The notes: generated by a model from the letters alone, not told the origin. A DNA stretch of 64,000 nucleotides from Candidatus Vicinibacter proximus (GCA_016713905.1 JADJOE010000003.1:558001-622000), one strand, 5' to 3'. Shown: positions 16,419 through 25,870, numbered from the stretch's first letter. Numbers and translations are program-made.

Positions 16419-18725
16419 ATGAGCAGGTTTCCCGTTTTCTTTTTGCAGTGCCTTGGTTTTATGCTTTTAAATTCAAGTTTAAGTTTTAGCCAGTGCGTTC
16501 CTCCTTCAGCCGATAATTGTAATGAAGCCAATGTTCTCTGTTCTCTCGATGAAGTAAATGGCTACAGTTGCAGAAATCCCTCTTATTCTAATCCTACCGG
16601 CTGCTCTCCTTTGTGTCCATCTGGTGGAACATCCTATAATGCGAGCTGGTGGGCGTTTGTTTGTGATGGAGGACCGCTTACCATTACCATAACACTGAGC
16701 AACTGTTCAGTAAATGGAACGGGTGTACAGATGGGTATCTGGGGAGATTGCGCATGTGGAGAATCTATAGTCTGTAATTCTGATTGCAACGGCCCTGGTA
16801 CATACACCCTAACCGGCAATTTGAAGCGATGCAAAACTTACTACTTATTTGTTGATGGTTGCTCAGGGGATGTTTGTGATTTTACTTTGACAACGTCTGT
16901 TGGGGCTGCTCCAAAGTTGCCACCATTAGGAAATATTATGGGTCTTCGTGATGTCTGTGTTGGGGCTTGCAATGTTAAATATTCAGTTCCAATGGGTAGT
17001 TGCATCTCGGGATATACTTGGACCATAGATGGTGTAGAAATCGAACAGGAACTAAATGAAATTACCCTAGATTTTCCAGATGAAGGCGATTTTACACTTT
17101 GCGCAAATTCCTACATCGGCAATCCTCAATCAGGTTCATTATGTGATCAGTCCGGTCCAAAATGTATTGTTGTAAAAGTACGCACCAGACCACAATTCTT
17201 TGGAACATCAAGAATCCTCTGCAGCGACGAAATACCCTTTAATTGGCATGGAGAATTAATCAGTGTCTCCGGAGGGTACAGTCATGAATTTAAAGACATT
17301 AAGACTTGCTGCGTGTTCGATTCCATTGTGTTTTTTAACATCGTCCACATGGACAGTTTATTATGTCAAGGCCGTAGTTTTATAAATGGTCGTGTGTTTT
17401 TAGACAGAAATCTGGATGGGATTTTTAATGCTGCGGATATCATTTTGAAAAATTACTTGCTCAGTTCCTTGCCGGGAAACTTTGCAAGCTTTTCAGATGC
17501 AACGGGATACAAATTACCTGTTACCAATAACACGGTTAACACAATTCTAGTATCCGTTCGGAATCCAAAATTTGAATTTTCAATTCCAAGTCAGTTTACA
17601 ATTAATGTTGGAAATGTTATCGGAGGCTTCCCGGGACAATTTGACTTTGCGATTCAAGGAAATCCATGGACCGATTTGGAAATAGTGATGAGTTCATCCA
17701 TTGCCCGTCCTGGACGCACTACGACGGTCAATTTACAAATAAACAATGTCGGAAATGTTGAGATAGTAAATTCTAAATTATCATTCCAATTTCCTAATGG
17801 TTGGAAGGTGATCAAATCCGCTCCAAATTATTTGAACATTATTGGAGGAAGCCAATTGTTGTGGGAATTTAAAGACACCATTGCTATTAATAGTTCTAAA
17901 AATATCAAAATAGAACTCGAGCCACCATCCACTGCTAAAATTAAAACTCCTTTTACGCTAAAAGCAGATGTTGAATGTTTGAATGACGCAGATTCACTCA
18001 ACAATCAAGCCATATGGAATGGTGAAATTGTTGCCTCTTATGATCCAAATGATAAGCTGGTAGACAGGGCAAAATACTATCCTGCTGAAGGCCAAAATAA
18101 GGAACTCGTTTATACCATAAGATTTCAAAATACCGGTACAGACACCGCTTTTGACGTTGCCATCAGAGATACACTTTCTAAATCACTTCTAGCCGAAAGT
18201 GTAAGGATCGTCCAGGCTAGTCACCCTTATAAATTGATCATGAAAAAACTTGGTTTTTTAGAAATCTTTTTTGAAAATATTTTACTTCCCGATAGCAGCA
18301 CCAACGAAATTGCTTCTCATGGATTTGTCCAGCTTGTTATCAAACCAAAGACTGTTTCTGATACGTTTTATATCAACAACAGGGCGTCCATTTATTTTGA
18401 TTTTAACGCTCCGGTGATTACAAACACGGCCTCAACCTATGTTGGTTTGGTGAATACCACATTACCTGTAAAACATGGAAGTCTAAGGGTAACACCCAAT
18501 CCATTTAATCATCAAATCTTGGTGGAATTTGAATCACCCGGAAATTCAAGAGATTACCGATTGAAAATTATTAACCTACAGGGTCAGCAGGTATTGGATA
18601 CAAAGGCAGAAAACTCAGGTCAAATACAAATAAATTCACATGGATTTTCTCCTGGAATTTATAGGATATTTTATTTGGCGGATGGAAAGTTGCTTTCTTC
18701 AATGAATATTATGAAAATGCCATAG
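16419..18725 (+). CDS. Secreted Cys-rich T9SS cargo protein, DUF7619-type (paralog 1)
   Basis: A 768-residue exported protein. Signal peptide at 1-25 (MSRFPVFFLQCLGFMLL, ending near SFSQC). Residues about 25-165 form a cysteine-rich domain (CSLDEVNGYSC, SNPTGCSPLCPSGG, VQMGIWGDC, LFVDGCSGDVCDF). A PKD-like segment follows to about 270, then an SdrD-like GRVFLDRNLDGIFNAAD unit, a CARDB-like beta domain and the DUF7619 region (SYDPNDKLVDRAKYYP ... RASIYFDFNAPVITN). The C-terminal 80 residues (TPNPFNHQILVEF ... GIYRIFY) are a type A T9SS sorting domain, so it should be secreted or attached to the surface. The open frame extends to a TTG at 16395, but only the ATG at 16419 gives a clean signal peptide. 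The next gene is a full-length paralog. The molecular function is unknown. Confidence 0.88.
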   Translation: MSRFPVFFLQCLGFMLLNSSLSFSQCVPPSADNCNEANVLCSLDEVNGYSCRNPSYSNPTGCSPLCPSGGTSYNASWWAFVCDGGPLTITITLSNCSVNGTGVQMGIWGDCACGESIVCNSDCNGPGTYTLTGNLKRCKTYYLFVDGCSGDVCDFTLTTSVGAAPKLPPLGNIMGLRDVCVGACNVKYSVPMGSCISGYTWTIDGVEIEQELNEITLDFPDEGDFTLCANSYIGNPQSGSLCDQSGPKCIVVKVRTRPQFFGTSRILCSDEIPFNWHGELISVSGGYSHEFKDIKTCCVFDSIVFFNIVHMDSLLCQGRSFINGRVFLDRNLDGIFNAADIILKNYLLSSLPGNFASFSDATGYKLPVTNNTVNTILVSVRNPKFEFSIPSQFTINVGNVIGGFPGQFDFAIQGNPWTDLEIVMSSSIARPGRTTTVNLQINNVGNVEIVNSKLSFQFPNGWKVIKSAPNYLNIIGGSQLLWEFKDTIAINSSKNIKIELEPPSTAKIKTPFTLKADVECLNDADSLNNQAIWNGEIVASYDPNDKLVDRAKYYPAEGQNKELVYTIRFQNTGTDTAFDVAIRDTLSKSLLAESVRIVQASHPYKLIMKKLGFLEIFFENILLPDSSTNEIASHGFVQLVIKPKTVSDTFYINNRASIYFDFNAPVITNTASTYVGLVNTTLPVKHGSLRVTPNPFNHQILVEFESPGNSRDYRLKIINLQGQQVLDTKAENSGQIQINSHGFSPGIYRIFYLADGKLLSSMNIMKMP

Positions 18726-19247
18726 GTATTATATTTATAAACAGTCCTATATTAAATAATTTTAAGTTTTAAAGTAGATTAATATTTGTTAGCTAAGATT
18801 AAAGTTATATACATCTAGTGATTTAAACTCCTTATTTTTGAAAGGATATAATCATTTATAAAAAGTGTTTGAAAGGGTTAGGAAGATGTATTTTTTAGAA
18901 AGGGTACCCGATTTTTCAGAAGCCTATATAAACCTTTGAACCTGCCTGGAATCCTTAATGATCAGGATGAATTGATGGCAATTCAACTGTTTAATTCTTA
19001 AAATTGAACTTCCCAAATTGATTGGAACTAATCAAGATTGTGGCTTTTTATGGAAAAATAAAGTCAAAATATGTTTATTTGAATTTTATTTCAAAAAAAA
19101 TATTAATTTTAATTTAATAAACCTTATGGGTTGGTTCCTCCAAGTGAACAATTTGTTCTGAGTGTCTTTGTCATCGGGCAAGATGTTTTGTACATGGATA
19201 ATGGTGTGGTTGCCCGGTTTATTTAGAAAATCATAAAAAATACCAAT
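18726..19247. other. Intergenic region between the two paralogs
   Basis: 522 AT-rich bases with no credible gene. A TATTTTTG (18833-18840) matches the promoter consensus but lies 408 bases ahead of the next ATG, so its use is doubtful. No strong terminator is visible after the first paralog. Confidence 0.45.
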
Positions 19248-21563
19248 ATGATGAACCTAAAATTTATTACACTTTCTTATTTGCTTTTTCTTTTATTTAC
19301 CCCTGTAAAAAACACTGGACAATGCACTCCCCCTTCAGCGGATGTCTGTGAAAAGGCCATTGCTTTCTGTTCATTAGATGAGCTAAATGGGTATTCATGC
19401 CAGAATACAAACTATAGCAATCCTACTGGCTGTACTCCTCTATGTCCTTCCGGTGGAGGAGCCCATAACACTGGCTGGTGGGCATTTATATGTGACGGAG
19501 GACCAGTTTCCATCACGATGACTTTTTCTAACTGTTCTGTTAATGGGACTGGAGTTCAAATGGGTATTTGGGGTGATTGTGAGTGTAACGAATCTATAGT
19601 TTGTAATGCTAACTGTAACGGTCCTGGTTCTTTTACCTTGTCTGGGAATCTTACAGCTTGTAAAACTTATTATCTCTTTGTAGACGGTTGTTCGGGGGAT
19701 GTTTGTGATTTCAAAATTTCAACCTCAGGCGGAGCAGTTCCAGAATTTCCTTCATTTAGTGATGTTTTAGGGGTAAGTGATCTTTGTGAAGGAGCATGTG
19801 ATGTTAAATATGTCGTTGTGCCGCTCGGAAATTGTGAACCCAATTACATTTGGACTTTGAATGGTAGAAAAGTTGGCAATAGTTTAGGAAATGTTAATTT
19901 GGATTTTCCTGTAGAAGGTGATTTTCAACTGTGTGTTACTCCTTTTGTTGGTAATTCTAGATCCAACTCTATTTGCAATCAGTATGGCCCAATTTGCAAA
20001 ACTATTATAGTAAGAAGGAGTTCAGATAAAATAGGTTCGCCAAGGTTCATTTGCAGTGAAGAAGTGCCATATAATTGGTTTGGAGAATTGGTTTGTTATA
20101 CAGGTGAATATCGGCATGAATTTTCTGATTTTAAGACATGTTGTAATTTTGACTCCGTTGTTCATTTTAAAGTCATCTATGACGACAGCCTTTGGTGCAA
20201 AAAGTCAACTTACGTTACTGGTCGTGTTTTTTTAGATACAAATGTGGATGGGATTTTTAATTCGAATGATAAAATTTTGAAAAATTATTTGCTTAATTCA
20301 GATCCTGGATCCTTTGCTACTTTTTCTTCAGATTCCGGTTATATATTACTTGTGACTAGAGATACAATAAACACAATCAAAGTTTCTGTTCCTAATCCAA
20401 ATTTTGCATTTTCTGTGCCTGGAGAACACCTCATTAATGTGGGAAAAGAATATGGTCAGGTTTTAGGCCAATTTGATTTTGCCATTCAGGAAAAACCATG
20501 GATTGATCTGGAGGTTGCAATAAGTTCAACTTTTTCACGTCCTGGCCACTCCTCCATTGTGAATATACAAGTTTCCAATTTAGGTAATGTTTTGGTTCCA
20601 AATTCAAAATTGTCTCTGAAATTTCCAAGTGGATGGAACATAATAGAATCCACTCCAGACTATCAAACAGTATTCGGAGGAAATCAGTTGATTTGGGATA
20701 TATTGGATACGTTAGGAATAAAAGAATCCAAGATTTTTACCATTACTCTCGGGACACCTTCAGCAGCCAAGGTAGGTTCTTCTTTTAGCTTAGTAGCCGA
20801 TGTATATTGCAAGAATGATGCTGATCTTATCAACAATCAAGCAATATGGAATGACGAAATTGTGACCTATTATGATCCAAATGATAAGCTTGTAGATAAG
20901 ACCAATTATAATCCATCGACAGACCACTTTGGTCAACTAATCTATACTATAAGATTTCAAAATACTGAGACTGACACTGTCTTCGACATCACCATACTAG
21001 ATACCTTGGCCAAAAAATTGGATCCTACTACTGTAAGGGTAGTACATGCTAGTCATCCATATGTTATGCAAGTTAAAAAAATGGGTATTTTGGAGATTTT
21101 ATTTAAAAATATTTTACTCCCAGATAGCAGTACAAATGAGCCAGCATCTCATGGATTTGTTCAATTTTCAGTTAAGCCTATAGTAGGTTCTAAGCCATTT
21201 GTACTTGTGAACAGAGCGTCTATTTATTTTGATAACAATACTCCAGTTTTAACAAATGCCGCTGAAACTTATATTGGATTGGTCACAACAAAAGAAATCA
21301 CTAGGTCAGGGAAACTTCTCGTCTCACCAAATCCTTTTCATAATTATTTAACAGTGGATTACGAAACTGATTTGCAATCGAAGTTTTATAAGCTGCAATT
21401 GTTCAACATACAGGGCAACAAGTTATTTGACATAAATGTGCAAAAGTCTGGTCAGACAAATATCAATACAGAATTTATTCCACGTGGTATTTACAGGCTT
21501 TTTTATTTGGCAGATGGGAAAGTTTTGTCATCAGTGAATGTTTTAAAAATTGATTTGAGGTAG
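19248..21563 (+). CDS. Secreted Cys-rich T9SS cargo protein, DUF7619-type (paralog 2)
   Basis: A 771-residue paralog of the preceding protein with the same architecture from end to end: signal peptide (about 1-24), Cys-rich N-terminal domain, PKD-like part, GRVFLDTNVDGIFNSND unit, CARDB-like domain, DUF7619 region (YYDPNDKLVDKTNYNP ... RASIYFDNNTPVLTN) and a T9SS sorting domain (SPNPFHNYLTVDYE ... GIYRLFY). By eye the Cys-rich domains are the most alike, with all cysteines kept, while the sorting domains differ more. Codon choice looks more AT-rich than in paralog 1, so the duplication may not be recent. The second ATG (19251) is an equally good start. Function unknown; surface exposure is expected. 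Confidence 0.88.
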   Translation: MMNLKFITLSYLLFLLFTPVKNTGQCTPPSADVCEKAIAFCSLDELNGYSCQNTNYSNPTGCTPLCPSGGGAHNTGWWAFICDGGPVSITMTFSNCSVNGTGVQMGIWGDCECNESIVCNANCNGPGSFTLSGNLTACKTYYLFVDGCSGDVCDFKISTSGGAVPEFPSFSDVLGVSDLCEGACDVKYVVVPLGNCEPNYIWTLNGRKVGNSLGNVNLDFPVEGDFQLCVTPFVGNSRSNSICNQYGPICKTIIVRRSSDKIGSPRFICSEEVPYNWFGELVCYTGEYRHEFSDFKTCCNFDSVVHFKVIYDDSLWCKKSTYVTGRVFLDTNVDGIFNSNDKILKNYLLNSDPGSFATFSSDSGYILLVTRDTINTIKVSVPNPNFAFSVPGEHLINVGKEYGQVLGQFDFAIQEKPWIDLEVAISSTFSRPGHSSIVNIQVSNLGNVLVPNSKLSLKFPSGWNIIESTPDYQTVFGGNQLIWDILDTLGIKESKIFTITLGTPSAAKVGSSFSLVADVYCKNDADLINNQAIWNDEIVTYYDPNDKLVDKTNYNPSTDHFGQLIYTIRFQNTETDTVFDITILDTLAKKLDPTTVRVVHASHPYVMQVKKMGILEILFKNILLPDSSTNEPASHGFVQFSVKPIVGSKPFVLVNRASIYFDNNTPVLTNAAETYIGLVTTKEITRSGKLLVSPNPFHNYLTVDYETDLQSKFYKLQLFNIQGNKLFDINVQKSGQTNINTEFIPRGIYRLFYLADGKVLSSVNVLKIDLR

Positions 21564-21668
21564 ATTTTTATCAGTTTTACTTTTTAAAAGGACTTTCCGT
21601 GTACTGAATTTAATAGGTAACCAAGGACTTCATCTTAGTACTCTAGGCTGACTGTTCTAATTTTTTCC

Positions 21669-21676
21669 TAAGTTTG
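21669..21676 (+). promoter_or_regulatory. Promoter -7 box of the ion-channel gene (near-leaderless)
   Basis: TAAGTTTG fits TAnnTTTG. With the usual spacing transcription would begin near 21680, one base before the ATG at 21681, implying a leaderless or almost leaderless mRNA. Confidence 0.4.
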
Positions 21677-21680
21677 CCTT

Positions 21681-22388
21681 ATGAAGCATTTTCTAAAAAA
21701 GCTCTTTTTAGGCGATCCTGCGACCAATACCATCTCTAATGACTTCCATAAAGACAAAAGAAAGGAGAACATCCGGGCCATTTGGCATAATGAGCACCAC
21801 AATGACTATGGCCTAGAAAAGATCTTCCGCTTATTCCTTGCTGCGTCACAATTTGTTTTTCCTTCCAGTTACATCAAGCATTATCTCGAAAGGTACGGGA
21901 CTCATTATAAGGATCTTGCAGTGGATTTGATTGTTATCTTCAAGTTGGCATTTCCAATATTTTTACTTTATTTTCAACTTCAGCACAACTATTGGTTGCT
22001 TGCACTCCAGATTTGGCTCACTGCCGAAACCTTACTGCATGCGCCAACTTTGATCTTTGCCTCAGACACCTTATCCAAACCAAAATCTTACCAAAGGTCT
22101 ATGCTCCTGGTCTTTCTGAATTATCTTGAAATCCTGTTTGCTTTTGCAGTGATCTATGGTTCCGGAGACTACCTGAACCATCCTTTGGTACACTGGTACG
22201 ATGCCATTTATTTTAGTTTCACCACAGGTTCATCCATGGGTTTTGGGGATTTTGTGCCAACTACATTTATTGGAAAATTATTGGTGAGTATTCAGGCCAT
22301 TATATTTTTTCTGTTTGTGGTGATCTTCTTAAATTTTTTCAGCAGCAGAATGGAGAACAAAGGCTATTTCGATCAATCGAATAGATAA
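21681..22388 (+). CDS. Two-pore-helix K+ channel-like membrane protein
   Basis: A 235-residue membrane protein with an Ion_trans_2-type pore. A charged N-terminal part of about 75 residues is followed by hydrophobic helices around 80-105, 110-130 and 145-165. The pore loop reads YFSFTTGSSMGFGDFVPTT (about residues 179-197), then a last membrane helix. The filter position holds S-M-G-F-G-D where potassium channels have T-V-G-Y-G-D, so the GxGD core is kept. No RCK or cyclic-nucleotide domain follows. It probably conducts K+ or a related cation as a tetramer; selectivity is an inference. The S41 peptidase gene starts 22 bases downstream. Confidence 0.75.
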   Translation: MKHFLKKLFLGDPATNTISNDFHKDKRKENIRAIWHNEHHNDYGLEKIFRLFLAASQFVFPSSYIKHYLERYGTHYKDLAVDLIVIFKLAFPIFLLYFQLQHNYWLLALQIWLTAETLLHAPTLIFASDTLSKPKSYQRSMLLVFLNYLEILFAFAVIYGSGDYLNHPLVHWYDAIYFSFTTGSSMGFGDFVPTTFIGKLLVSIQAIIFFLFVVIFLNFFSSRMENKGYFDQSNR

Positions 22389-22410
22389 TTAATTTTAGAA
22401 TTACTTGCAA

Positions 22411-23883
22411 ATGATTGTCTTTAAAAAATATAACCACAGAACATTCTCCATTATTTGGTGGATTTTTTTCATTCTGTTTTTTGTAGTGTATTTTTCTGCA
22501 CATTTGAATGCACAGATCCCCTTGCTTTCCAAAGAAGAAATGCATAAGGATTTGGATCAATTGAATCGCTACATGAAAAAATGGCATCCTGCTTACTATG
22601 CTTATGCCAACAAAGAGCAGATGCAGATGCATTATGCTTTAATGAAAGACTTGTGTACAGATTCCATGTCCTTGAGAGAATTTAGAAATATAGTTCGGAG
22701 AACGGTAGCCAAAGTTGGATGTGGTCACATAAGTGTTTCAGGAAGAAAATCAGCTATCAAAGGTCCAGCCATTCCTTTAATTCCCATAAGGGTTAAGATT
22801 ATTCAGGATCGTTTGTTTGTTGCATCTTGCGACGACAGTTTAAACATCATTCAGTCAAAGGATGAAATATTGAGTATCGATGGAAGGCAGGCAAATGAAT
22901 GGATTGAATTAATGAAAGAGCTTTCCTTGTCAGATGGATACAATCAAACGCATAAAGTATTCAGTGCTGAAAAGAATTTTGCAGTTTTTATGTACTATCT
23001 GGTTGGTCAAAAGGAGAAATTTAATTTGGTTTTGAAAAATCAGGAAGGATTGATTTATGAGGCAGTGTTGTATACCAAAAAATCCCAAGCACTGAATGAA
23101 CTGAAGCCGGACCAGGCAAATTCCAATAACATAATTTCAGGAGATGGCGTCAGTTTAGAAAAAGTCGAAAATCTACCCAACACTTATCTCATTGATCTGG
23201 ATAGATTTGTAGGGAAAGGCCAAAAAAAAACTTATCGTCAAATTTTTAAAAAATTAAAATCAGACCATTGCGAGAATCTTGTAATCGACCTCAGAGGCAA
23301 TGGAGGAGGAAATGTTTTTTATGGAAATAATTTCCTGTCTTATTTGACAGATCAACCTATTCATTTTTTTACGTTTCATAGAAGACTCAGCCTTAGCCCA
23401 TTTAATCCAAAATTTAAAGCAGGTTTTTTACAGCGGATCACACCACTTTTATTTTGTCTGAATCCAATTCAGTTTCCCGGCCGTCATGGCTGGTATCACA
23501 GTTTTCCTTTTTTTAAAAAGTATAAATATCATTACGATGGAAAAATTTTTGTGCTTACCAACGGGGGAACCTTTTCCATGGCGAGTTATGTGACCAGTCA
23601 TCTGAAGCATCAGAAACAAGCTGTGGTGGTTGGTGAAGAAACTGGTGGAAGTGAATTCGCCAGCAGGGGATTAGCATCCGGTAACATTGAACTTTCAAAA
23701 TCAGGATTGAGAGTAGGTTTAAATGTCTATCAACTTACTTCCTGCCTTCGGTTAAAAGATTCCGGTCACGGTGTAATGCCCGACTACCCCCTAACTTATC
23801 AACCGCAAGATTGGCAGCAAAATCTCGACTTAGAACTTATTAAGGTGACTGAACTAATCAGCAAAAACCTAGACCTCAGGTGA
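22411..23883 (+). CDS. S41 family (C-terminal-processing-like) secreted peptidase
   Basis: A 490-residue protein with an N-terminal signal/anchor helix (about 14-33, ending LNAQ) and a tail-specific-protease fold. The region around 100-150 resembles the PDZ-like linker of the family. LVIDLRGNGGGNVFYGNN is the substrate-groove motif, and GKIFVLTNGGTFSMASYV holds the likely catalytic Ser389; VVGEETGGSEFASRG and the C-terminal GHGVMPDYP are also typical. The usual lysine four residues after the serine is not obvious, so the catalytic dyad or triad is uncertain. It would act outside the cytoplasm. The ATG at 22411 is chosen over a TTG two codons upstream. It is co-directional with the channel gene. 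Confidence 0.85.
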   Translation: MIVFKKYNHRTFSIIWWIFFILFFVVYFSAHLNAQIPLLSKEEMHKDLDQLNRYMKKWHPAYYAYANKEQMQMHYALMKDLCTDSMSLREFRNIVRRTVAKVGCGHISVSGRKSAIKGPAIPLIPIRVKIIQDRLFVASCDDSLNIIQSKDEILSIDGRQANEWIELMKELSLSDGYNQTHKVFSAEKNFAVFMYYLVGQKEKFNLVLKNQEGLIYEAVLYTKKSQALNELKPDQANSNNIISGDGVSLEKVENLPNTYLIDLDRFVGKGQKKTYRQIFKKLKSDHCENLVIDLRGNGGGNVFYGNNFLSYLTDQPIHFFTFHRRLSLSPFNPKFKAGFLQRITPLLFCLNPIQFPGRHGWYHSFPFFKKYKYHYDGKIFVLTNGGTFSMASYVTSHLKHQKQAVVVGEETGGSEFASRGLASGNIELSKSGLRVGLNVYQLTSCLRLKDSGHGVMPDYPLTYQPQDWQQNLDLELIKVTELISKNLDLR

Positions 23884-23917
23884 TAAATTGAAGGATCATC
23901 AAATACCATCTTCATTC

Positions 23918-24460
23918 CTACTTATGTTCCGAATAATGGAGCGTTATTCCCAAACTGTAAATTTTTAAAAGCATGTAATTGAAATCTGCTTCATAACTAC
24001 CTCGTGAAGGGAATTGAACCAAAAGCTGAAGTGCAATCCATCCCGGTTGGTCAGGAAAGGCTTGCTTTAAACCAATATTATCATTGACATAACACTCCAA
24101 TTCCTCTCCAACGTTGGCTCGTTTGCATACCAATGGTCGTTCTGATGCATACAAACCCCAATATGCTTTTCCCGTGATCTTGATTTCTGTAGAATCCCCG
24201 TCACAGCAGCGATCTACTTCATACAAAACATTGACATGTTCTTCAGTACAGATGTTTTCCGGGGTCAACAAGTCTTCAAAAACAAAAAAACGTTGATCTC
24301 CGCTGACGTAATAGTGATATGGACTTGTTTTAGAAATTGTTGAAACCCACTGTAAATTATCACCTCCACATGCACCATCCTCACCGGTTTTTTTAGCACA
24401 ACCCAATGTTAACAATGCAAGACTGCCGAACGTCCATAACCATAAATTAAAAATTTTCAT
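23918..24460 (-). CDS. Small Cys-containing lipoprotein, function unknown
   Basis: A 180-residue predicted lipoprotein. The signal peptide ends in a lipobox (LTLGC, cysteine at residue 21). The mature part has several cysteines (DGACGGDN, NICTEEHV, RCCDGDS, LVCKR, LECYV) that could form disulfides, and it ends in a beta-rich segment (GWIALQLLVQFPSRGSYEADF). I do not recognise a family. It is convergent with the S41 peptidase gene, 34 bases apart. A perfect CRP/FNR-type palindrome lies 40 bases upstream (24500-24519), so it may be under such control. Codon use looks normal for the window. Confidence 0.65.
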   Translation of the reverse strand: MKIFNLWLWTFGSLALLTLGCAKKTGEDGACGGDNLQWVSTISKTSPYHYYVSGDQRFFVFEDLLTPENICTEEHVNVLYEVDRCCDGDSTEIKITGKAYWGLYASERPLVCKRANVGEELECYVNDNIGLKQAFPDQPGWIALQLLVQFPSRGSYEADFNYMLLKIYSLGITLHYSEHK

Positions 24461-24499
24461 TTTTATTTTTTAGCAATTTGCCATTCATTCTAACCCATT

Positions 24500-24519
24500 T
24501 AAATGACGCAGGTCATTTA
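24500..24519. promoter_or_regulatory. Palindromic operator of CRP/FNR type
   Basis: TAAATGAC-GCAG-GTCATTTA is a perfect 8-bp inverted repeat with a four-base centre and fits the TGA-N6-TCA pattern of CRP/FNR-family sites. It lies 40-59 bases ahead of the lipoprotein ATG. There is no T-run after it in either direction, so a terminator is unlikely. Confidence 0.45.
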
Positions 24520-24689
24520 TAAAAATGAAAAAAAAATGTAGGTTTTTAAATCTGAATGATACTTCCGGGATGATCTAATCAGGGCTTTAAATTTAATCTG
24601 TACAACTCAAGTCTTTATTAAGACCTAAATTGATTATTACCCTAAATTAAACGAAAGCAAATAGATGCAATGTTTGAATCTTTTTTGGA

Positions 24690-25784
24690 TTACACGTTGA
24701 AAAGAAAATGCATCACGTCTCCATCCTGAACGACGTACTCCTTTCCTTCTGTTGCCATTTTTCCGGCTGCTTTGATGGCCGCTTCTGATTTATATTTTAC
24801 GTAGTCGTGATAATGTATAACTTCTGCTCGAATGAAGCCTTTTTCGAAATCTGAATGGATAACTCCCGCTGCTCCGGGTGCTTTAGTGCCTTTCTTTACA
24901 GTCCAGGCACGAACTTCTTTAACCCCGGCAGTAAAATAGGTTATTAACTCCAGCAAATTATAGGCCGCTCTTGTGATTTTATGAGTGCCGGGCTCTGTCA
25001 GTCCCAGGTCCGCAAAGAAACCAGCTCTGTCCTCTTCCGGTAATTCAGTGATTTCAGCTTCAATGCCTGCGGAGATAATGAGTACATCTGCTTTTTCTGA
25101 TTTGATGGCTTCGATGAAGCGGGCAGTGTGTGCATTGCCTGTGTGGATGCTGGCTTCGTCCACATTGCATACATAAAGCACCGGCTTGCCGGTGAGGATC
25201 TGGCTTGATTTAACGAATTGAGCGCTGTCTTCATCGTGGACGAAAGCGCGTGCAGTTTTCCCATCGCTAAGATGAATCAATAACTTTTCTCCGATTTCAA
25301 TGTCTCTCAATACTTCCTTGTCGCCTGATTTTGATTGTTTGCGTAATCTGTCCAATCTTCTCTCCAGGGATTCTATATCTTTCAGAATAAGTTCTGTATC
25401 CACCACTTCCTTGTCTCTTACCGGGTCCACGGATCCATCCACATGCACTACATTGTCATTGTCAAAAGCCCTCACCACATGAATGATTGCATCCACTTCG
25501 CGGATATTTGCCAGAAACTGATTGCCCAGTCCTTCACCTTTGGAAGCGCCTTTAATCAATCCTGCTATATCAAGGATATCGACTGTAGTAGGGATCAACT
25601 TTTGTGGATTTACTAAACTGGCCAATTCAGCCAATCTTGGATCCGCTACAGTGATTACACCTAGATTAGGATCTTTGGTGGCAAAAGGATAGTTGGCTGC
25701 AAGAGCGCCCGCAGAGGTGAGCGCATTGAACAAGGTTGATTTTCCTACGTTAGGTAATCCTACGATTCCGCATTGTAAACCCAT
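24690..25784 (-). CDS. ychF: Redox-regulated ATPase/GTPase YchF
   Basis: A universally conserved Obg-class P-loop NTPase (YchF/OLA1) that prefers ATP and associates with ribosomes. It has 364 residues, normal length. The G1 motif GLPNVGKSTLFNAL is at residues 8-21; NYPFATKDPNLG is the family signature of switch I, DIAGLIKGASKGEGLGNQFL is G3 with switch II, and YVCNVDE is the modified G4 that explains ATP preference. The C-terminal TGS domain ends ... EYVVQDGDVMHFLFNV. A TAnnTTTG box 26-33 bases upstream supports the ATG. The gene is monocistronic and divergent from acpH. Confidence 0.96.
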   Translation of the reverse strand: MGLQCGIVGLPNVGKSTLFNALTSAGALAANYPFATKDPNLGVITVADPRLAELASLVNPQKLIPTTVDILDIAGLIKGASKGEGLGNQFLANIREVDAIIHVVRAFDNDNVVHVDGSVDPVRDKEVVDTELILKDIESLERRLDRLRKQSKSGDKEVLRDIEIGEKLLIHLSDGKTARAFVHDEDSAQFVKSSQILTGKPVLYVCNVDEASIHTGNAHTARFIEAIKSEKADVLIISAGIEAEITELPEEDRAGFFADLGLTEPGTHKITRAAYNLLELITYFTAGVKEVRAWTVKKGTKAPGAAGVIHSDFEKGFIRAEVIHYHDYVKYKSEAAIKAAGKMATEGKEYVVQDGDVMHFLFNV

Positions 25785-25809
25785 ATGATGATCATTTTTT
25801 ACAAAGGCG

Positions 25810-25817
25810 CAAAGGTA
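25810..25817 (-). promoter_or_regulatory. Promoter -7 box of ychF
   Basis: TACCTTTG on the minus strand predicts a start near 25806 and a leader of about 22 nt. Confidence 0.5.
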
Positions 25818-25870
25818 GAAATTCCCTTTATTTAAGCCCTGTTTGGCTCGGTTATTATTCTTCTGTTAAC

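Noticed and set aside
18833..18840. TATTTTTG in the gap between the two T9SS paralogs
   Set aside because: Matches the promoter box but is 408 bases from the next start; all other boxes here are within about 30 bases of the start. Mentioned only in the gap entry.
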